A stretch of DNA of 64,000 nt from positions 74,361,045 to 74,425,044 of the forward strand of contig CM059198.1 in the NCBI GenBank assembly GCA_030323885.1, read 5' to 3'. Source of the DNA: Branchipolynoe longqiensis (taxonomy: Eukaryota > Annelida > Polychaeta > Phyllodocida > Polynoidae). Each line of letters begins with the position of its first letter. Within the stretch, counting starts at the first letter, position 1. Positions 10,053 to 20,480 of the stretch are shown here, piece after piece. A program made the position numbers and the translations under genes. The notes beneath the pieces were generated by a model that was given only the letters and a program-made list of their open reading frames with translations, had not been told where the DNA came from and did not search any database.

Positions 10053-10828
10053 GTGAGTGCTTCAGTCAGGGTGGTGTCAGTCACTAAGGACATCTTCAAC
10101 ATGGCTAGTGGAGTCTGTATACAATTAAAGACTACCGACTACCGTACATGATACAAAGTGGGTGATCTAGTCAGGTGGTTCAGTCACTAAGGATGTGGTT
10201 AGTGTGGTCTTATTAAGTAGAACCACTGGTTTGTCTACAATTAAGGACTACTAGTATCACACAAGCTGGGTGATTCCGTCGGGTGGTGTCAGTCACTAAG
10301 GACATCTTCAACATGGCTAGTGGAGTCTGTATACAATTAAAGACTACCGACTACCGTACATGATACAAAGTGGGTGATCTAGTCAGGTGGTTCAGTCACT
10401 AAGGATGTGGTTAGTTGGTTTTGTTGGTTGTTTTGGTTGTTGTGGTGTTGTGGTGGTGTGTTGGTTTGTGGGGTTTTGTGTGTTGTTTGTGGTTTTGGTT
10501 GGTAGTGTGGTCTTATTTAGGAGAAGCAATGGTTTGTCTACAATTAAGGACTACTAGTATCACACAAGCTGGGTGATTCAGTCGGGTGGTGTCAGTCACT
10601 AAGGACATCTTCAACATGGCTAGTGGAGTCTGTATACAATTAAAGACTACCGTACATGATACAAAGTGGGTGATCTCGTCAGGTGGTTCAGTCACTAAGG
10701 ACGTGGTTAGTGTGGTCTTATTAAGGAGAAGCAATGGTTTGTCTACAATTAAGGACTACTAGTATCACACAAGCTGGGTGATTCCGTCGGGTGGTGTCAG
10801 TCACTAAGTCTATGGACATGTTCTGTGT

Positions 10829-10892
10829 TAGATAAAAAAAAGATTCACCCCATACTCGCAGTACAGGATGTACGGGGTGAATCCTTTATCTA
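10829..10892. mobile_element. MITE M9, 64-bp ends-only copy
   Basis: It starts TAGATAAAAAAAAGATTCAC and ends GGTGAATCCTTTATCTA, with only about 15 bases between the two inverted ends. It is flanked by GTTCTGTGT (10820-10828) and GTTATGTGT (10893-10901), a 9-bp duplication with one mismatch. The duplication shows that this tiny element itself transposed, or that it collapsed to its ends after insertion. Confidence 0.85.
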
Positions 10893-12042
10893 GTTATGTG
10901 TGGTCTTATAAGGTACAATCACTGGTCTGTTCGCAATTAAAGACTAACACACAGGCTTGTGTCACAAGCATGTGACTATGTGGGTGATTTAGTCAGGCAT
11001 AATATTAGAACATGTTGTTTAGTGAGGGTGTTGTCTTACTCTTACAAAGTCAAAGTACAGTCACTGGTTTGTTTACAAGTAAAGGCTATGACACCATGTG
11101 TGTGATGTAGTCAGGGTGATAGGACTAAGGACATGGTTAGTGTGGTCTTATGAAGTAGAATCACTGGTCTGTTTACAATTAAATATTATCACACAGGCTT
11201 GTGTCACAAGCCTGTGACTATGTGGGTGATTTAGTCAGGCATAAGATTAGAACAGGTGTTATTGTTTAGTGACAGTGTGATCTTACTCTTACAAAGTCAA
11301 AGTACAGTCACTGGTTTGTTTACAAGTAAAGACTATGACACCATGTCGGCATGTCTGTGATCTAGTCAGGGTGGTAGGCCTGAGGACATGGTAAGATGGT
11401 TAGTGTGGTCTTCTAGTAGAATCACTGGTTTGTTTACAACTAAGAACTATGACCGCAGTATTAGTATGCCATTAATGTGTGATATAATTAGGGTGGTGAA
11501 AGGACTTGTTCAGGTGGTATATCTAGTATCTACAATTAAAGACTAACTAGACATTGTGAGTGATTTAGTCGGGGTTAGGGGTGGTGTCAGTCACTAAGAA
11601 CATGGTTAGTGAGGTCTGACAAAGTATTAATGGACAATCACTGGTCTGTCTACAATTAAGGACTACCAAACACGGTGTGTCATTTGGTCGGGGTGGTGTC
11701 AGTCACTAAGAACATGGTTAGTCTTAGTGAGGTCTGACAAAATATTAATGTACAATCACTGGTCTGTCTACAATTATTGACTACCACACACGGTGTGTGA
11801 CTTGGTCGGGATGGTGTCAGTCACTAAGAACATGGTTAGTGAGGTCTGACAAAATATTAACGTACAATCACTGGTCTGTCTACAATTATTGACTACCACA
11901 CACAGTGTGTGATTTGGTCGGGGTGGTGCCAGTCACTAAGAACATGGTCAGTGAGGTCTGACAAAGTAGAATCACTGGTCTGTATACAATTAAAGACTAC
12001 AACACCAAGTGGGTGACTTTAAGTTAGTCATAACATGTTCAG

Positions 12043-12100
12043 TGCCCCGTCCTAATATAACCTTAGATGTTGCTAGGACGTAAAGCAACAAAGAAACAAA
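12043..12100 (+). mobile_element. Solo S1 tail
   Basis: CCCCGTCCTAATATAACCTT then AGATGTTGCTAGGACGTAAA, inserted in the tandem array, which resumes afterwards. Only the 3' end of S1 is present. Confidence 0.75.
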
Positions 12101-12298
12101 TATGTTTTCGAAAGATCTTAAAAGGTTGTTTACCATTAAAACCTACCAGACCCGGTGTGTACTTTAATCAATGTGGTATGACTATGAGGACATGTTCAGT
12201 GTGTTCTTACAAAGTAGAATAACTGGTCTGTGTACAAGTAGATTTAAATACTACCACACAGAAGGTGGCTGATTTAGCAGGACATGTTTAGTATGGTC

Positions 12299-12800
12299 TT
12301 AAGGGGCTGTCACATTACAACGCATCGCGCCAAAGTCTGTGATTTTTGGTCGTTATGCATTACGCATGCGTTATGTGTGTGTTATGTGCTCGTTGGTATA
12401 CGTCAATGTACATCGATGTTTGTTGAGATACGGCATCGTGCATCAGGGGGTTAGCAAAGTTGTGTGCATGCACCAAACTTTCAATGTGTGGATTGTGTCG
12501 ACAACGTGTGGATTTTACGTCGGCCGTATGTTATGTATACATTAGGCATACATCGATGTATGTTGACCTATGTTAAAGGCAGTGGGAATGTACAGTCTGT
12601 GTACTGACAACGTATGCATAACATACATCTAACAAAACGTTTAGCATTTCTCCAGCATGTCTTGATGTATGTAACGTATGAGGCGTAGTTCTGGCGATCA
12701 AATAATGTACATAATGTTCACTGGCATTCTGTGAGCATACCGTGAGCGTAATTCGAGCATTTTTTCGCATGGAAGCACGTTAGCCATACGTTGGCCAATC
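12299..12800. mobile_element. TTAA-type foldback MITE, right end missing
   Basis: Left end TTAAGGGGCTGTCACATTAC matches the other GGCnCTGTCACA elements (26485, 45920). The interior is the same loosely repetitive ACGTATG/CATACG sequence. No matching right end is visible near 12800, so it appears truncated. Confidence 0.65.
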
Positions 12801-12921
12801 ACTATGTATACAGTATGTTGACAAATGTCATATTCAGATGAATAAATACTTTACCCAAAAGAAACCACACAAAAAAACGTATGTATCGGGACATATTCGG
12901 GGCTGTTTTATCAATTAAAGA

Positions 12922-13272
12922 GACCAGACGGGATGGCTGAATGAGTTAAGCGTCCGTCTCCTGTTTTGGGAGATCGGGGGATCCGAACCCATAGGTTTGT
13001 GCATTCAAACCCTGGTCGAGTCAAACCAATGACTTAAAAATGTATATACTTGTCGCTTCCTAGCCAAGTACTCGGCAGTATTAGGATAAGGCAAGGACTG
13101 GTTGGCTCAGTGTGAGGATAATGTGACTGGGTGGGATATCAGGTCATGGGCTGGTGGCCTGGTCTCTCAGTGGGGCAGCACTATAAAGTTGCCATGAGTG
13201 CGGATTGTCACAAGTCAGTTCCCGTCCTGATATGACCTTAGCTGTTGCTAGGACATAAAATAACAACAAACT
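12922..13272 (+). mobile_element. SINE S1a
   Basis: GACCAGACGGGATGGCTGAA head, CCTGGTCGAGTCAAACC, full body and tail with an AACAACAAAC end. The head has an extra ATCCGAACCCATAGG segment before the B box, like the copies at 28487 and 56274. Confidence 0.88.
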
Positions 13273-13274
13273 AC

Positions 13275-13635
13275 AAATTGGAAGTCTTTGGTTGGGACGC
13301 CCAATGGAAGGTAACCATGTCAAAAGTAGCCAGATAACACACCACACAGCTACGTACAAGCCTATGATATGTAAATAGGAGTAGGCTAGTCTAGTAATAA
13401 GAGTAGAACAAAATAAAATACATATATGCCAAGAAAATTAAAAAAAACTAACATAGGCTACTAACCATACCAACCAACTTTCTATCTGCTACTGAAATGC
13501 AGGCAATCAAATAACTTATCAGCAGCTACTGTGTGGTAAGATAACACGAACACTACAACTGGCCAGCATTGAAAACAAGCCTGGGTACCTGGGCTTATAT
13601 GCTATGGACAGTATAAATACAGCCTCAATAAAAAA
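13275..13635 (+). mobile_element. Retroposon R1, plus copy, 5' truncated
   Basis: It shares about 340 bp with the reverse complement of 15221-15560 and ends GCCTCAATAAAAAAAAAA, an AATAAA signal plus poly(A). Other shared words: AACACTACAACTGGCCAGC and TATGGACAGTATAAATACAG. A third, shorter copy is at 27225-27340. The polar poly(A) end marks it as a retroposed sequence; its source is unknown. Confidence 0.75.
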
Positions 13636-13777
13636 AAAAAGTTATTTAAAAAACACCACAGACAATCACCATGTGTTCGCCAAATTTACACCTGTATTAT
13701 TATACGGAAATGCTCGCTGCATTTATAAACAACTGTATCTGGCCTGTATAGGATTAAGGCTACCAGATCAGTACGGG

Positions 13778-13790
13778 GGGGGGGGGGGCA
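13778..13790. repeat. G homopolymer
   Basis: A run of about 13 G in otherwise mixed sequence. Confidence 0.9.
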
Positions 13791-13847
13791 GGGGGTCGCT
13801 AAGTTAAGCTAAATTGTGCTTTGAAAATAATCGTCACTTTCTAACAA

Positions 13848-13932
13848 CAAGTAAAACCTCTAATTTGACCGACCATTGGACCGACTTTAAATGGTCCATT
13901 TAGGGAGGTGGTCGGTTTAGGGAGGTTTTTTT
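13848..13932. mobile_element. Short hairpin element, Tigger/pogo-like ends
   Basis: AAAACCTCTAATTTGACCGA faces GGTCGGTTTAGGGAGGTTTT, so about 85 bp fold into one hairpin. Related sequence is at 58920-59056. The AGTAAAACCTC start resembles pogo/Tigger ends. Confidence 0.6.
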
Positions 13933-14142
13933 TATATCGTTACAATGGTATTGTAATTTGTACGGGCGATCGTTTGGAATCAAAATAAAGCAATCGACAT
14001 AGGGGATACTGTACATTTACAAGCAGTGGTCAGTATGAGTATTAAGGATGACGTCATATAACAGTAATGGGAATATTGAAACGCCCATGTTTCTCTGTAA
14101 CTGTGACCAATACGTTTTAGTACCGGGCGCATTAAGCTAGGA

Positions 14143-15002
14143 TTCCTTACACGCGGTATGCGGCATGCGGTATGCGAATGGCATGATTCTTTACACACGG
14201 CACATGGCATGCAGCATGCGGCACACGACTGGCTATATTTAAAAAATAAAAATAAACAAGTATACTCAATACTGCACTGTATATGACCTAATGTTGCATT
14301 TATATCTATGTACCTCTTAGTACGTCACATGGGGGTTCCTACCTTTATAATTACCAAATTATAGATAAGTATTCATATTTTTGTGGCTCTGGTAGCATTT
14401 TTACCAACCCGAACCCCCACCACCACCACTACCATATGTTTCCCCTCTGCACCCTGGTGTGTGACCGTTCCGTAATGCTCAGTCGCCTCTCCTCGTCTAA
14501 AACTAATGGGCAAGTGCGACTGACGTTTCTATTCGCATACCACATGCCGCACCGATTGCTGCAGGGACCGATCGAGTTGACGCATTCGCATACCACGTGT
14601 AAGGAATGTCGGCATTCTCTGTGGCGGAGTGCTTAGAGTGTCTGACTTTTTTCTAGGTCAGACTCCTAATCTGAGGGTCGGTGGTTCGATTCCCCGTGCC
14701 CCCAGCTCTGCCAATTTGGATTTCCACCGCTGTGTATAACTTACAGCGTCATCAAAGGCCGGTTGCTCTCATACCATGTCTATGTGGTGTGGGAGGTTAA
14801 AAATCCCTTGGGTCGGTAAAAGTGTAGGCTCGGGCTTTCTATCGACCAGCAGTGGAATGAGGAAGACCAGTCGTCTATGACTGAAATTTCCCCTGCTTAA
14901 ACAACTAATGGACCAAAAAAAAAAAAAAAAAAAAAAAAAAGCCCATAGGCTTCAAGGCGTTTCGATTTTTTGTTGCATTCGCATACCGCGTGTAAGGAAT
15001 CT
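14143..15002. repeat. TCCTTACACGCGGTATGCGG foldback element, copy A, with SINE inserted
   Basis: Left end TCCTTACACGCGGTATGCGG, right end CATACCACGTGTAAGGAAT near 14588-14608, then GCCCATAGGCTTCAAGGCG and a second right-type end at 14979-15002. SINE S2 (14613-14940) interrupts it. The uninterrupted counterpart in copy B (AGCCCATAGGTTTCAAGGCG, near 16028) serves as the empty site. Confidence 0.75.
14613..14940 (+). mobile_element. SINE S2 (tail type 1), full length
   Basis: tRNA-like head GTGGCGGAGTGCTTAGAGTG, an intervening CTAGGTCAGACTCCTAATC, B box GGTGGTTCGATTCCCC, body (CCAATTTGGATTTCCACCGC; CCCTTGGGTCGGTAAAAGTG), then tail GACTGAAATTTCCCCTGC... and A29. This is the most complete S2 copy in the window. 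Confidence 0.9.
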
Positions 15003-15022
15003 TAGTTTTAAGGGCCCAGTCC

Positions 15023-16098
15023 TTACACGTGGTATGCGGCATGCCGTATGCGAATGGCATGATTCCTTACATGCGGTATGCGGCACACGACTGGCTATAT
15101 TTAAAAAATAAAAATAAACAATTATTCTCCATACTGCTCTGTATATGACCAAATATTGCATTTATATCTATGTACCTTTTCGTACGTCACATGGGGGTTC
15201 CTACCTTTATTATAACCAAATTTTTTTTTTTTTTTTATTGAGGCTGTATTTATACTGTCCATAGCATATAAGCCCGGGTACCCAGGCTTGTTTTCAATGC
15301 TGGCCAGTTGTAGTGTTGGTGTTATCTTACCACACAGTGGCTGCTGATAAGGTATTTGATTGCCTGCATTTCAGTAGCAGATAGATAATTGGTTGGTATG
15401 GTTAGTAGCCTATGTTAGTTTTTTTGGATTTTCTTGGTATATATGTATTTATTTTTCTACTCTTATTACTAGACTAGCCTACTCCTATTTACATATCATA
15501 GGCTTGTACGTAGCTGTGTGGTGTGTTATCTGGCTACTTTTGGCATGGTTACCTTCCATTGGGCATCCCGCTGGTGGGCCGTGACATATCACATGCCCCT
15601 TTGCAGTGCAGCTTACTGGGGGTTTCCTAGCCTTATTTTGCACAGATATTTTTTGTAAGTTTTTAGGTCAGGAATTTGTCGTTCCTTTACTGTTTGGGCA
15701 TTCCACACCTTGGCAGCCATTTCCAGCGTGCTTCTCTCATTATAGATAAGTATTCATATTTCTGTGCATATGGTAGCATTTTTAGCTTTCCCCTAACCAT
15801 ATGTCTCCCGGGTGCCCAGCTCACCATGTGTTTCCCCTCCTCACCCCTGTGTGAGACCGTTCCGTAATGCTCAGTCGCCTCTCCTAGTGTTAAACTAATG
15901 GACACATCAGACTCAGGTTTCTATTCACACCCTGCATGCCGCATACCGCATGCCGCACCGATCGCTACATGGACCGATCGGAAAATGCATTCGCATACTG
16001 CATACCGCATACCGCATGTAAGGAATGTAGCCCATAGGTTTCAAGGCGTTTCGATTTTTTGTCGCATTCGTATACCTCATACCGCGTGTAAGGAATGT
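15023..16098. repeat. TCCTTACACG foldback element, copy B, with R1 inserted
   Basis: Sister of 14143-15002: same left end (TCCTTACACGTGGTATGCGG), same interior (ACTGGCTATATTTAAAAAAT; GTACGTCACATGGGGGTTCC) and same right end near 16000-16025. The interior is split at CCAAA | TTATAGATAAG by the R1 retroposon; copy A reads ACCAAATTATAGATAAG without a break. Confidence 0.75.
15221..15741 (-). mobile_element. Retroposon R1, minus copy, longest
   Basis: It starts with T17 (poly(A) on the minus strand) and runs to CCAGCGTGCTTCTCTCA, where the host element resumes. Comparison with the unbroken sister sequence at 14355-14375 fixes both ends, giving about 520 bp. Together with 13275-13635 it forms an inverted repeat with arms of about 340 bp whose poly(A) ends face each other. 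Confidence 0.78.
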
Positions 16099-16104
16099 AC
16101 CCTT

Positions 16105-16308
16105 TAGGCTACTCGATAGAGCTCATGCCTCGCGTGCGGGAGATCGGGAGTTCGGTTCCTGGTCGAGTCAAACCGAAGACTTATTAAATTTATACCAGCC
16201 TGATCCTCGGCTTTATTAGGATAGAGCAAGGACTGAGTGTGTGCTGTCACGAATCGGTATCAGTCCTGATATGACCTTAGATGTTGCCAGGAAGTAAAAC
16301 CAACCAAC
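16105..16308 (+). mobile_element. SINE S1b, internally shortened
   Basis: Head ACTCGATAGAGCTCATGCC with GAGTTCGGTTCCTGG, then a body missing the TCAGGATAATGTGACTG section, and the tail CCTTAGATGTTGCCAGG. Confidence 0.8.
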
Positions 16309-16500
16309 TAGATTATGGCAAGGACTTGTTAGCTCAGTGTCAGGATAATGTGACTGGGTGGGATATCAGGTCGTGGTGCTGGCGGCCTGGTAAGTGGTAG
16401 CCCAGTGGGGCAGCACTATAGTCATCATGAGTGTGCACTGTCACACATCAGTACCTCTCCTGATATCACCTTAGATAGTGCTAGCCCGTAAAACACCAAC
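16309..16500 (+). mobile_element. SINE S1, 5' truncated
   Basis: It begins at GATTATGGCAAGGACTTG and keeps body (GTGTCAGGATAATGTGACTG) and tail (CTGATATCACCTTAGATAG). It directly follows the previous SINE. Confidence 0.82.
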
Positions 16501-16552
16501 AAATAAGTTTTAAATATCTCGAACATAAAACGCTGGTTAAGCAAGTAATAAT

Positions 16553-17225
16553 AGTGTAGTAGTCTGCACTGACCTCTCACGCAAGGAGCCACATAGACAG
16601 GTAGGTGTGGGCAGTGTGGTGATATCAGGGAGCCTAGGTGGTGTAATGGTTAGCACACTGGCCTGGAATGCAAAGAGATGTGGGTTCGAGTCCCACTCTA
16701 GGCGCAATATTTCCCATTTTCATCACCCCCCCACCATGACACTGGTGTTGTGACCAGGTTTCTGTACAAGCTATGCGCTGTATGGTTGTTGAATCTACCC
16801 TGTGTATGTATGTGTAAGTGCATTGCCTGTATGTATGTAATTGTAAGCATTAAATGACCATTTAAAAGACTTACAATTCCAGGGGGACGAGTGTAGTAGT
16901 CTGCACTGACCTCTCAGGCAATTAACCACATAGACAGGTAGGTGTGGGTAGTGTGTTGATATCAGGGAGCCTAGGTGGTGTAATGGTTAACACACTGGCC
17001 CGGAATGCAAAGAGATGTGGGTTCGAGTCCTGCTCTAGGCACAATATTTTCCATTTTCATCACCCCCATGACACTACTGCTCTCTTACTTGTCCATCTGT
17101 CAATAACTTTGTGGGCTAAGCTTGATATCAGGGAGCCTAGGTGGTGTAATGGTGTCATGGTGTAATGAATGCAAGAGGTGTGGGTTCGATTCCAGCTCTA
17201 GATACAATATTTCCCATTTCCATCA
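16553..17225 (+). mobile_element. Tandem array of SINE S3 units (tRNA-like), three heads
   Basis: Three tRNA-like modules (about 16631-16702, 16969-17040, 17135-17202) with A-box-like GGTGTAATGGTTAGCAC and B box GTGGGTTCGAGTCC. Each is followed by GCAATATTTCCCATTTTC. The first two are about 338 bp apart and the linking sequence (GTAATTGTAAGCATTAAATG; CACATAGACAGGTAGGTGTG) also recurs, so the whole unit repeats in tandem. The third is shortened. The folded shape is not a canonical tRNA (no proper anticodon arm), so these are not called tRNA genes. Confidence 0.85.
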
Positions 17226-17274
17226 CACACACATACACCCACACACACCCACATTACTAAGACAAAATTCAATA

Positions 17275-17830
17275 TTTAAATCTAATTAGATTAGTGGTGC
17301 CCAACGGTGCAAACCCCCCCCCCCCCCTCCGATGCCATATATGGGCATGGGGGGTTTGCGATTTCATAGGAGATGACATATCCCCCCTGGACATCGCAAA
17401 GCCCCCATGTTTGGCAGTCTTTATCCTAATGAAAACATCTTTGTGATAGTCCAGTTTGTAATTCTGACCGCACATGCATTGAAAACGGCCTTTATTCACA
17501 GATGTCGCCACTGTGGCCATTCTAAAGGCCAGGTAAAGAGGTGCGGCAATATCCTGGTATTATCACTTAGTTTCAGGATCGGCAATGTAAACAATGTCGT
17601 TAGCAAAATGCCCTTTTTATTTCCAACTTCAGTCACTTCACACAGTAAATAGAACCATTTTAATATTCCAAATTCTTATTTATCCATTATTTAAACCATT
17701 ATTTACTAGTGTATTCATTGAATATTACTAAATGCTCCAAAGCATGGGGGGTTTGAAATATCAAGGTGGGGTTGTGATTTCCTAGGAAATTGCAAACCCT
17801 GGGGTGTGCGGTCTCCAGGGGTTTGCGATT
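17275..17830. repeat. Inverted GGGGTTTGCGATTTC-type repeat
   Basis: GCAAACCCCCC near 17311 and GGGGGGTTTGCGATTTCATA near 17350 pair with GGAAATTGCAAACCCTGGGG and GGGGTTTGCGATTTCCTG near 17790-17835. Together with a C14 run at 17316-17329 this looks like the ends of a degraded foldback element. No target duplication seen. Confidence 0.45.
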
Positions 17831-17989
17831 TCCTGCTACACCGACATTCATACTTGTCCGTTATGTTATTACTTTAGTAATAACATTGGTGAGCCATGAT
17901 GTCCGATTTAATTTTGGACATGTTCAAAAGAGCGCTATGTTAGAGGCTGAATTTGCATCCGTGATGCTAACGTACTTGGACGAAGACCT

Positions 17990-18290
17990 GGTCACATAGC
18001 CGGTAGTGGACATAGGTGAACGTAGTTGAATGTAGTTGAATGTAGTTGAATGTAGTTGAATGTAGTTGAATGTAGTTGAACGTAGTTGAACGTAGTTGAA
18101 CGTAGTTGAACATACTGGCATCCGTACCATAATGTATTTATCCATACCGTAGCGTATTATCGGTACCAAAACCTGCCGTACCTTAACATATTTCAATGTA
18201 GTTTAACGTACTTACACCACATTTGACCCACATTAGCCTCCACTACGTTCACATATGTTCAACTACATCCACTAATGTGTGTGACTGGGG
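17990..18290. repeat. 10-bp tandem repeat GTAGTTGAAY
   Basis: About ten copies of GTAGTTGAAT/GTAGTTGAAC at 18016-18115, followed by sequence rich in the same words on the other strand (TTCAACTACATCC near 18250). It resembles the interior of the ACGT-rich foldback MITEs and may be a collapsed member. Confidence 0.75.
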
Positions 18291-18329
18291 CATCAGAACT
18301 TAGAAGCAGGCAAGGGCAGCTGTTTGTTG

Positions 18330-18385
18330 TCAGGGTTGTTGGAGTTTTATGTGCTGGCATCATCTAAGGTCATATCAGGACGTCA
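18330..18385 (-). mobile_element. Solo S1 tail, minus strand
   Basis: TTATGTGCTGGCATCATC then TAAGGTCATATCAGGACG; no S1 body follows. Confidence 0.65.
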
Positions 18386-18611
18386 GCAGGCCGTATAGGT
18401 CTCTTTCACCACCACACGGGCCTTCAGCTAATGGAAGCAGATCACGAAGCGCCCACCAATAAACAAAGACACTGGGTGTCCTGCTTCCTCCATTGCTGAC
18501 GTAAGTGTTTGAAGTTAGTTAGTGGCGCAGAGAGTGGAACAGGTCAACTTTGCAATATGTCTCACCTGCTTTTATATATATTATATATAAATTTGTCTCG
18601 GCAAAGACAAC

Positions 18612-19190
18612 ATTTCATGGGCACAGCCATTTATTATGAGTAATGGCATATCGTTCATATAATAATATAGGCCTATAGGCGTCCTTTATGTCTATTGAAG
18701 ACAGATAATCACCCCTTAATAGCATGTCAATTACCGTATCGACGCTCAGATATCTAAATTTATGAGCAACTTCGATCGTCGCAGAATTTACAGATGTACT
18801 TCGGGATTTGCTACAGTCGATAACAAGGCACCCCCCCCCCCCCCACCGTCCTTTGGTGCGATGAACATGGAAATAATGCATTGGGGAATGTAACCGGTGA
18901 AGGAGATAATGCCCTGTTCTAACTCTGCTCTTAGTTTTTCATCGATCAAGTCCCGCTCCGACTTAGACAAGCATAAATACTATTAGTATTACTACTCTCA
19001 TAAGTTTAGTTAAATTCACAATTTACGACCTTAAAACCGAAAACAATGCCATGTATTATATAGGCAGCCTCGGCATCAATATCACCTCGGAGAAAAAGCT
19101 CGGAGAAATACCGGCAAGGCTTAAGCTGACAATCAACACCTCGGAGTGTATAGACACATGAGTAAATTCCACTCGCGCAGTCAACATTTT
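18612..19190 (-). pseudogene. Reverse-transcriptase fragment of an LTR- or YR-type retroelement, frameshifted
   Basis: On the minus strand: RYFSELFLRGDIDAEAAYI and IIHGIVFGFKVVN (upstream connector), then MSKSERDLIDEKLRAELEQG and SMFIAPKDGG, then LVIDCSKSRSTSVNSA, FRYLSVDTVIDMLLRGDYL and SSIDIKDAYR (RT motifs 1 and A). A C/G homopolymer at about 18831-18844 coincides with the frame change, and a stop separates the first block. There is no YxDD block, so only the RT N-half remains. It is AT-rich and unlike the GC-rich element at 48555-53082, hence a different family. Confidence 0.75.
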
Positions 19191-19407
19191 TTTGTTTTTT
19201 TGTTTGGTACATTAGTTGATTAAGCAGGGGAAATTTCAGTCGCAGACGACTGGTCTTCCTCATTCCACTCCTCCTTGCCCTATCCTAATTATGCCAAGCG
19301 CCAGGCTAGGAAGCGACAAGTATCAATGTTTAAGTCATCGGTTTGACTCGACCAGGATTCGAACCCACGATCTACCAACACGGGAGACGGACACTCTAAC
19401 TGATTGC
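19190..19407 (-). mobile_element. Chimeric SINE remnant: S2 tail joined to S1a
   Basis: 19190-19262 is the S2 tail (GGTACATTAGTTGATTAAGC; ACGACTGGTCTTCCTCATTC). It passes directly into an S1a 5' half on the same strand (CCTTGCCCTATCCTAATTAT ... GATTCGAACCCACGATC). Confidence 0.75.
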
Positions 19408-19939
19408 ACATTAGTAAACATCTATCTTTAGAAAGCCACCAAATTGTCCAACAAAGGTACATCTAGGAACCTAAATTCTTTAGAGAAGACACACTTATTT
19501 TTTATTTCCGGATGGCTAAAGAAAATTCCCTTAGTACTCAGTATTAGTAGTCCCCTCATGGAGATGTCAAATTTGATTACATATATTCTGGTTTATGTAC
19601 AAAATTGACCCAGATAAATAATTCGGTCGTTGTTGTGGACATCACCCTCCATACTCACCCATCCTTGTCGCTGAAAGTGGCAAATTTCCTTGGGTTAGAT
19701 TCACAAATAACTTCCCCAGCAATGCTAACACGCACAAAACTAATTCCCGAACTAAAATTGATGCGCGTGAAACGCTCCATTTGTTTAATGCAGCTGTTAT
19801 TTCCGTCTTTAACAAAAAATTCTTTTGTTCTTTTAAATATAAGGCATAAGCAGTGTTTATGCCAACTATAGAAAGACCAGATTAGGTTTCTACGGGATAA
19901 GGCTTGAAATTTAGATAGCTTGTATTTGTTTGTTTGTGG
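19408..19939. other. No recognisable feature
   Basis: AT-rich sequence, with one 88-codon + frame at 19605-19871 that has no domain or splice context. Confidence 0.3.
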
Positions 19940-20240
19940 TCCTTACAGTCCTGAATCAATAGAGCACCGACTTCTCGTGCAGGTCGTTGGTTCGATCCCC
20001 GGATGAGTCAAACCAATGGATTACACAATTTATGCTATCGCTACCTATCCTGGTGCTCTGAGCATCAATGTGATAATGCAAGGACTGGTGAGCTCTGGGT
20101 CAGGATAATGTGACTGAATGGGATAGCGAGTCATGGTGCCGATAGAACGGTCCTCTCAGTGGAGCAGCACTATGAAGTCACTGTCACAAGTTGGGTGTCT
20201 ATCCTGGCATTACCTTATATATTCTTAAGAACTGTAACCC
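19940..20240 (+). mobile_element. SINE S1b, divergent
   Basis: B box TTGGTTCGATCCCCGG, GAGTCAAACCAATGGATTAC, GTCAGGATAATGTGACTG and a mutated tail (CTATCCTGGCATTACC). More diverged than most S1 copies, so older. Confidence 0.75.
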
Positions 20241-20324
20241 CTATCTCAGAAAGGATAGGTTTGATTATATATGCCTTCTTTTGATCATGTTTTGATTTGA
20301 ATGTACAGTACATATATCTACTGG

Positions 20325-20480
20325 ATAGACAGACAGTTATACAGATAGATAGATAGACAGACAGACAGATAGGTAAGTGGGTAGGTAGGTAGGTAATTGG
20401 GTAGGTAGGTAGGTAATTGGGTAGGTAGGTGATTTGGTTGGTTGTGTGACTGATTGATCGACTGACTGATTGATTGACTG
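20325..20480. repeat. GATA/GTAG/GATT microsatellite
   Basis: ATAGATAGATAGACAGACAG, then GTAGGTAGGTAGGTAATTGG units, then GATTGATTGACTGATT. Confidence 0.9.

Larger units (their letters stand above)
10053..12298. repeat. Decayed tandem array, unit about 105-115 bp
   Basis: Recurring words GTCAGTCACTAAG(G/A)ACAT, TAGTGTGGTCTTA, CACTGGT(T/C)TGT and TACAATTAAAGACTA appear in the same order about twenty times. Some adjacent copies are nearly identical (for example 10070-10145 against 10286-10360 and 10590-10655), while later ones (11575-12000) form a more even set with GAGGTCTGACAAA. The array starts at the exon 1 donor and is broken by a G/T-rich insert (10410-10505), a 64-bp MITE and a solo S1 tail. 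Confidence 0.88.

Noticed and set aside
14613..14700. tRNA-Leu/Ser-like gene
   Set aside because: Head of the S2 SINE followed by body and poly(A); many copies.
16631..16702. Functional tRNA gene (also 16969, 23725, 55199, 55508, 55818)
   Set aside because: A and B boxes and the T arm are good, but the anticodon arm does not fold and the unit continues into a repeated SINE body.
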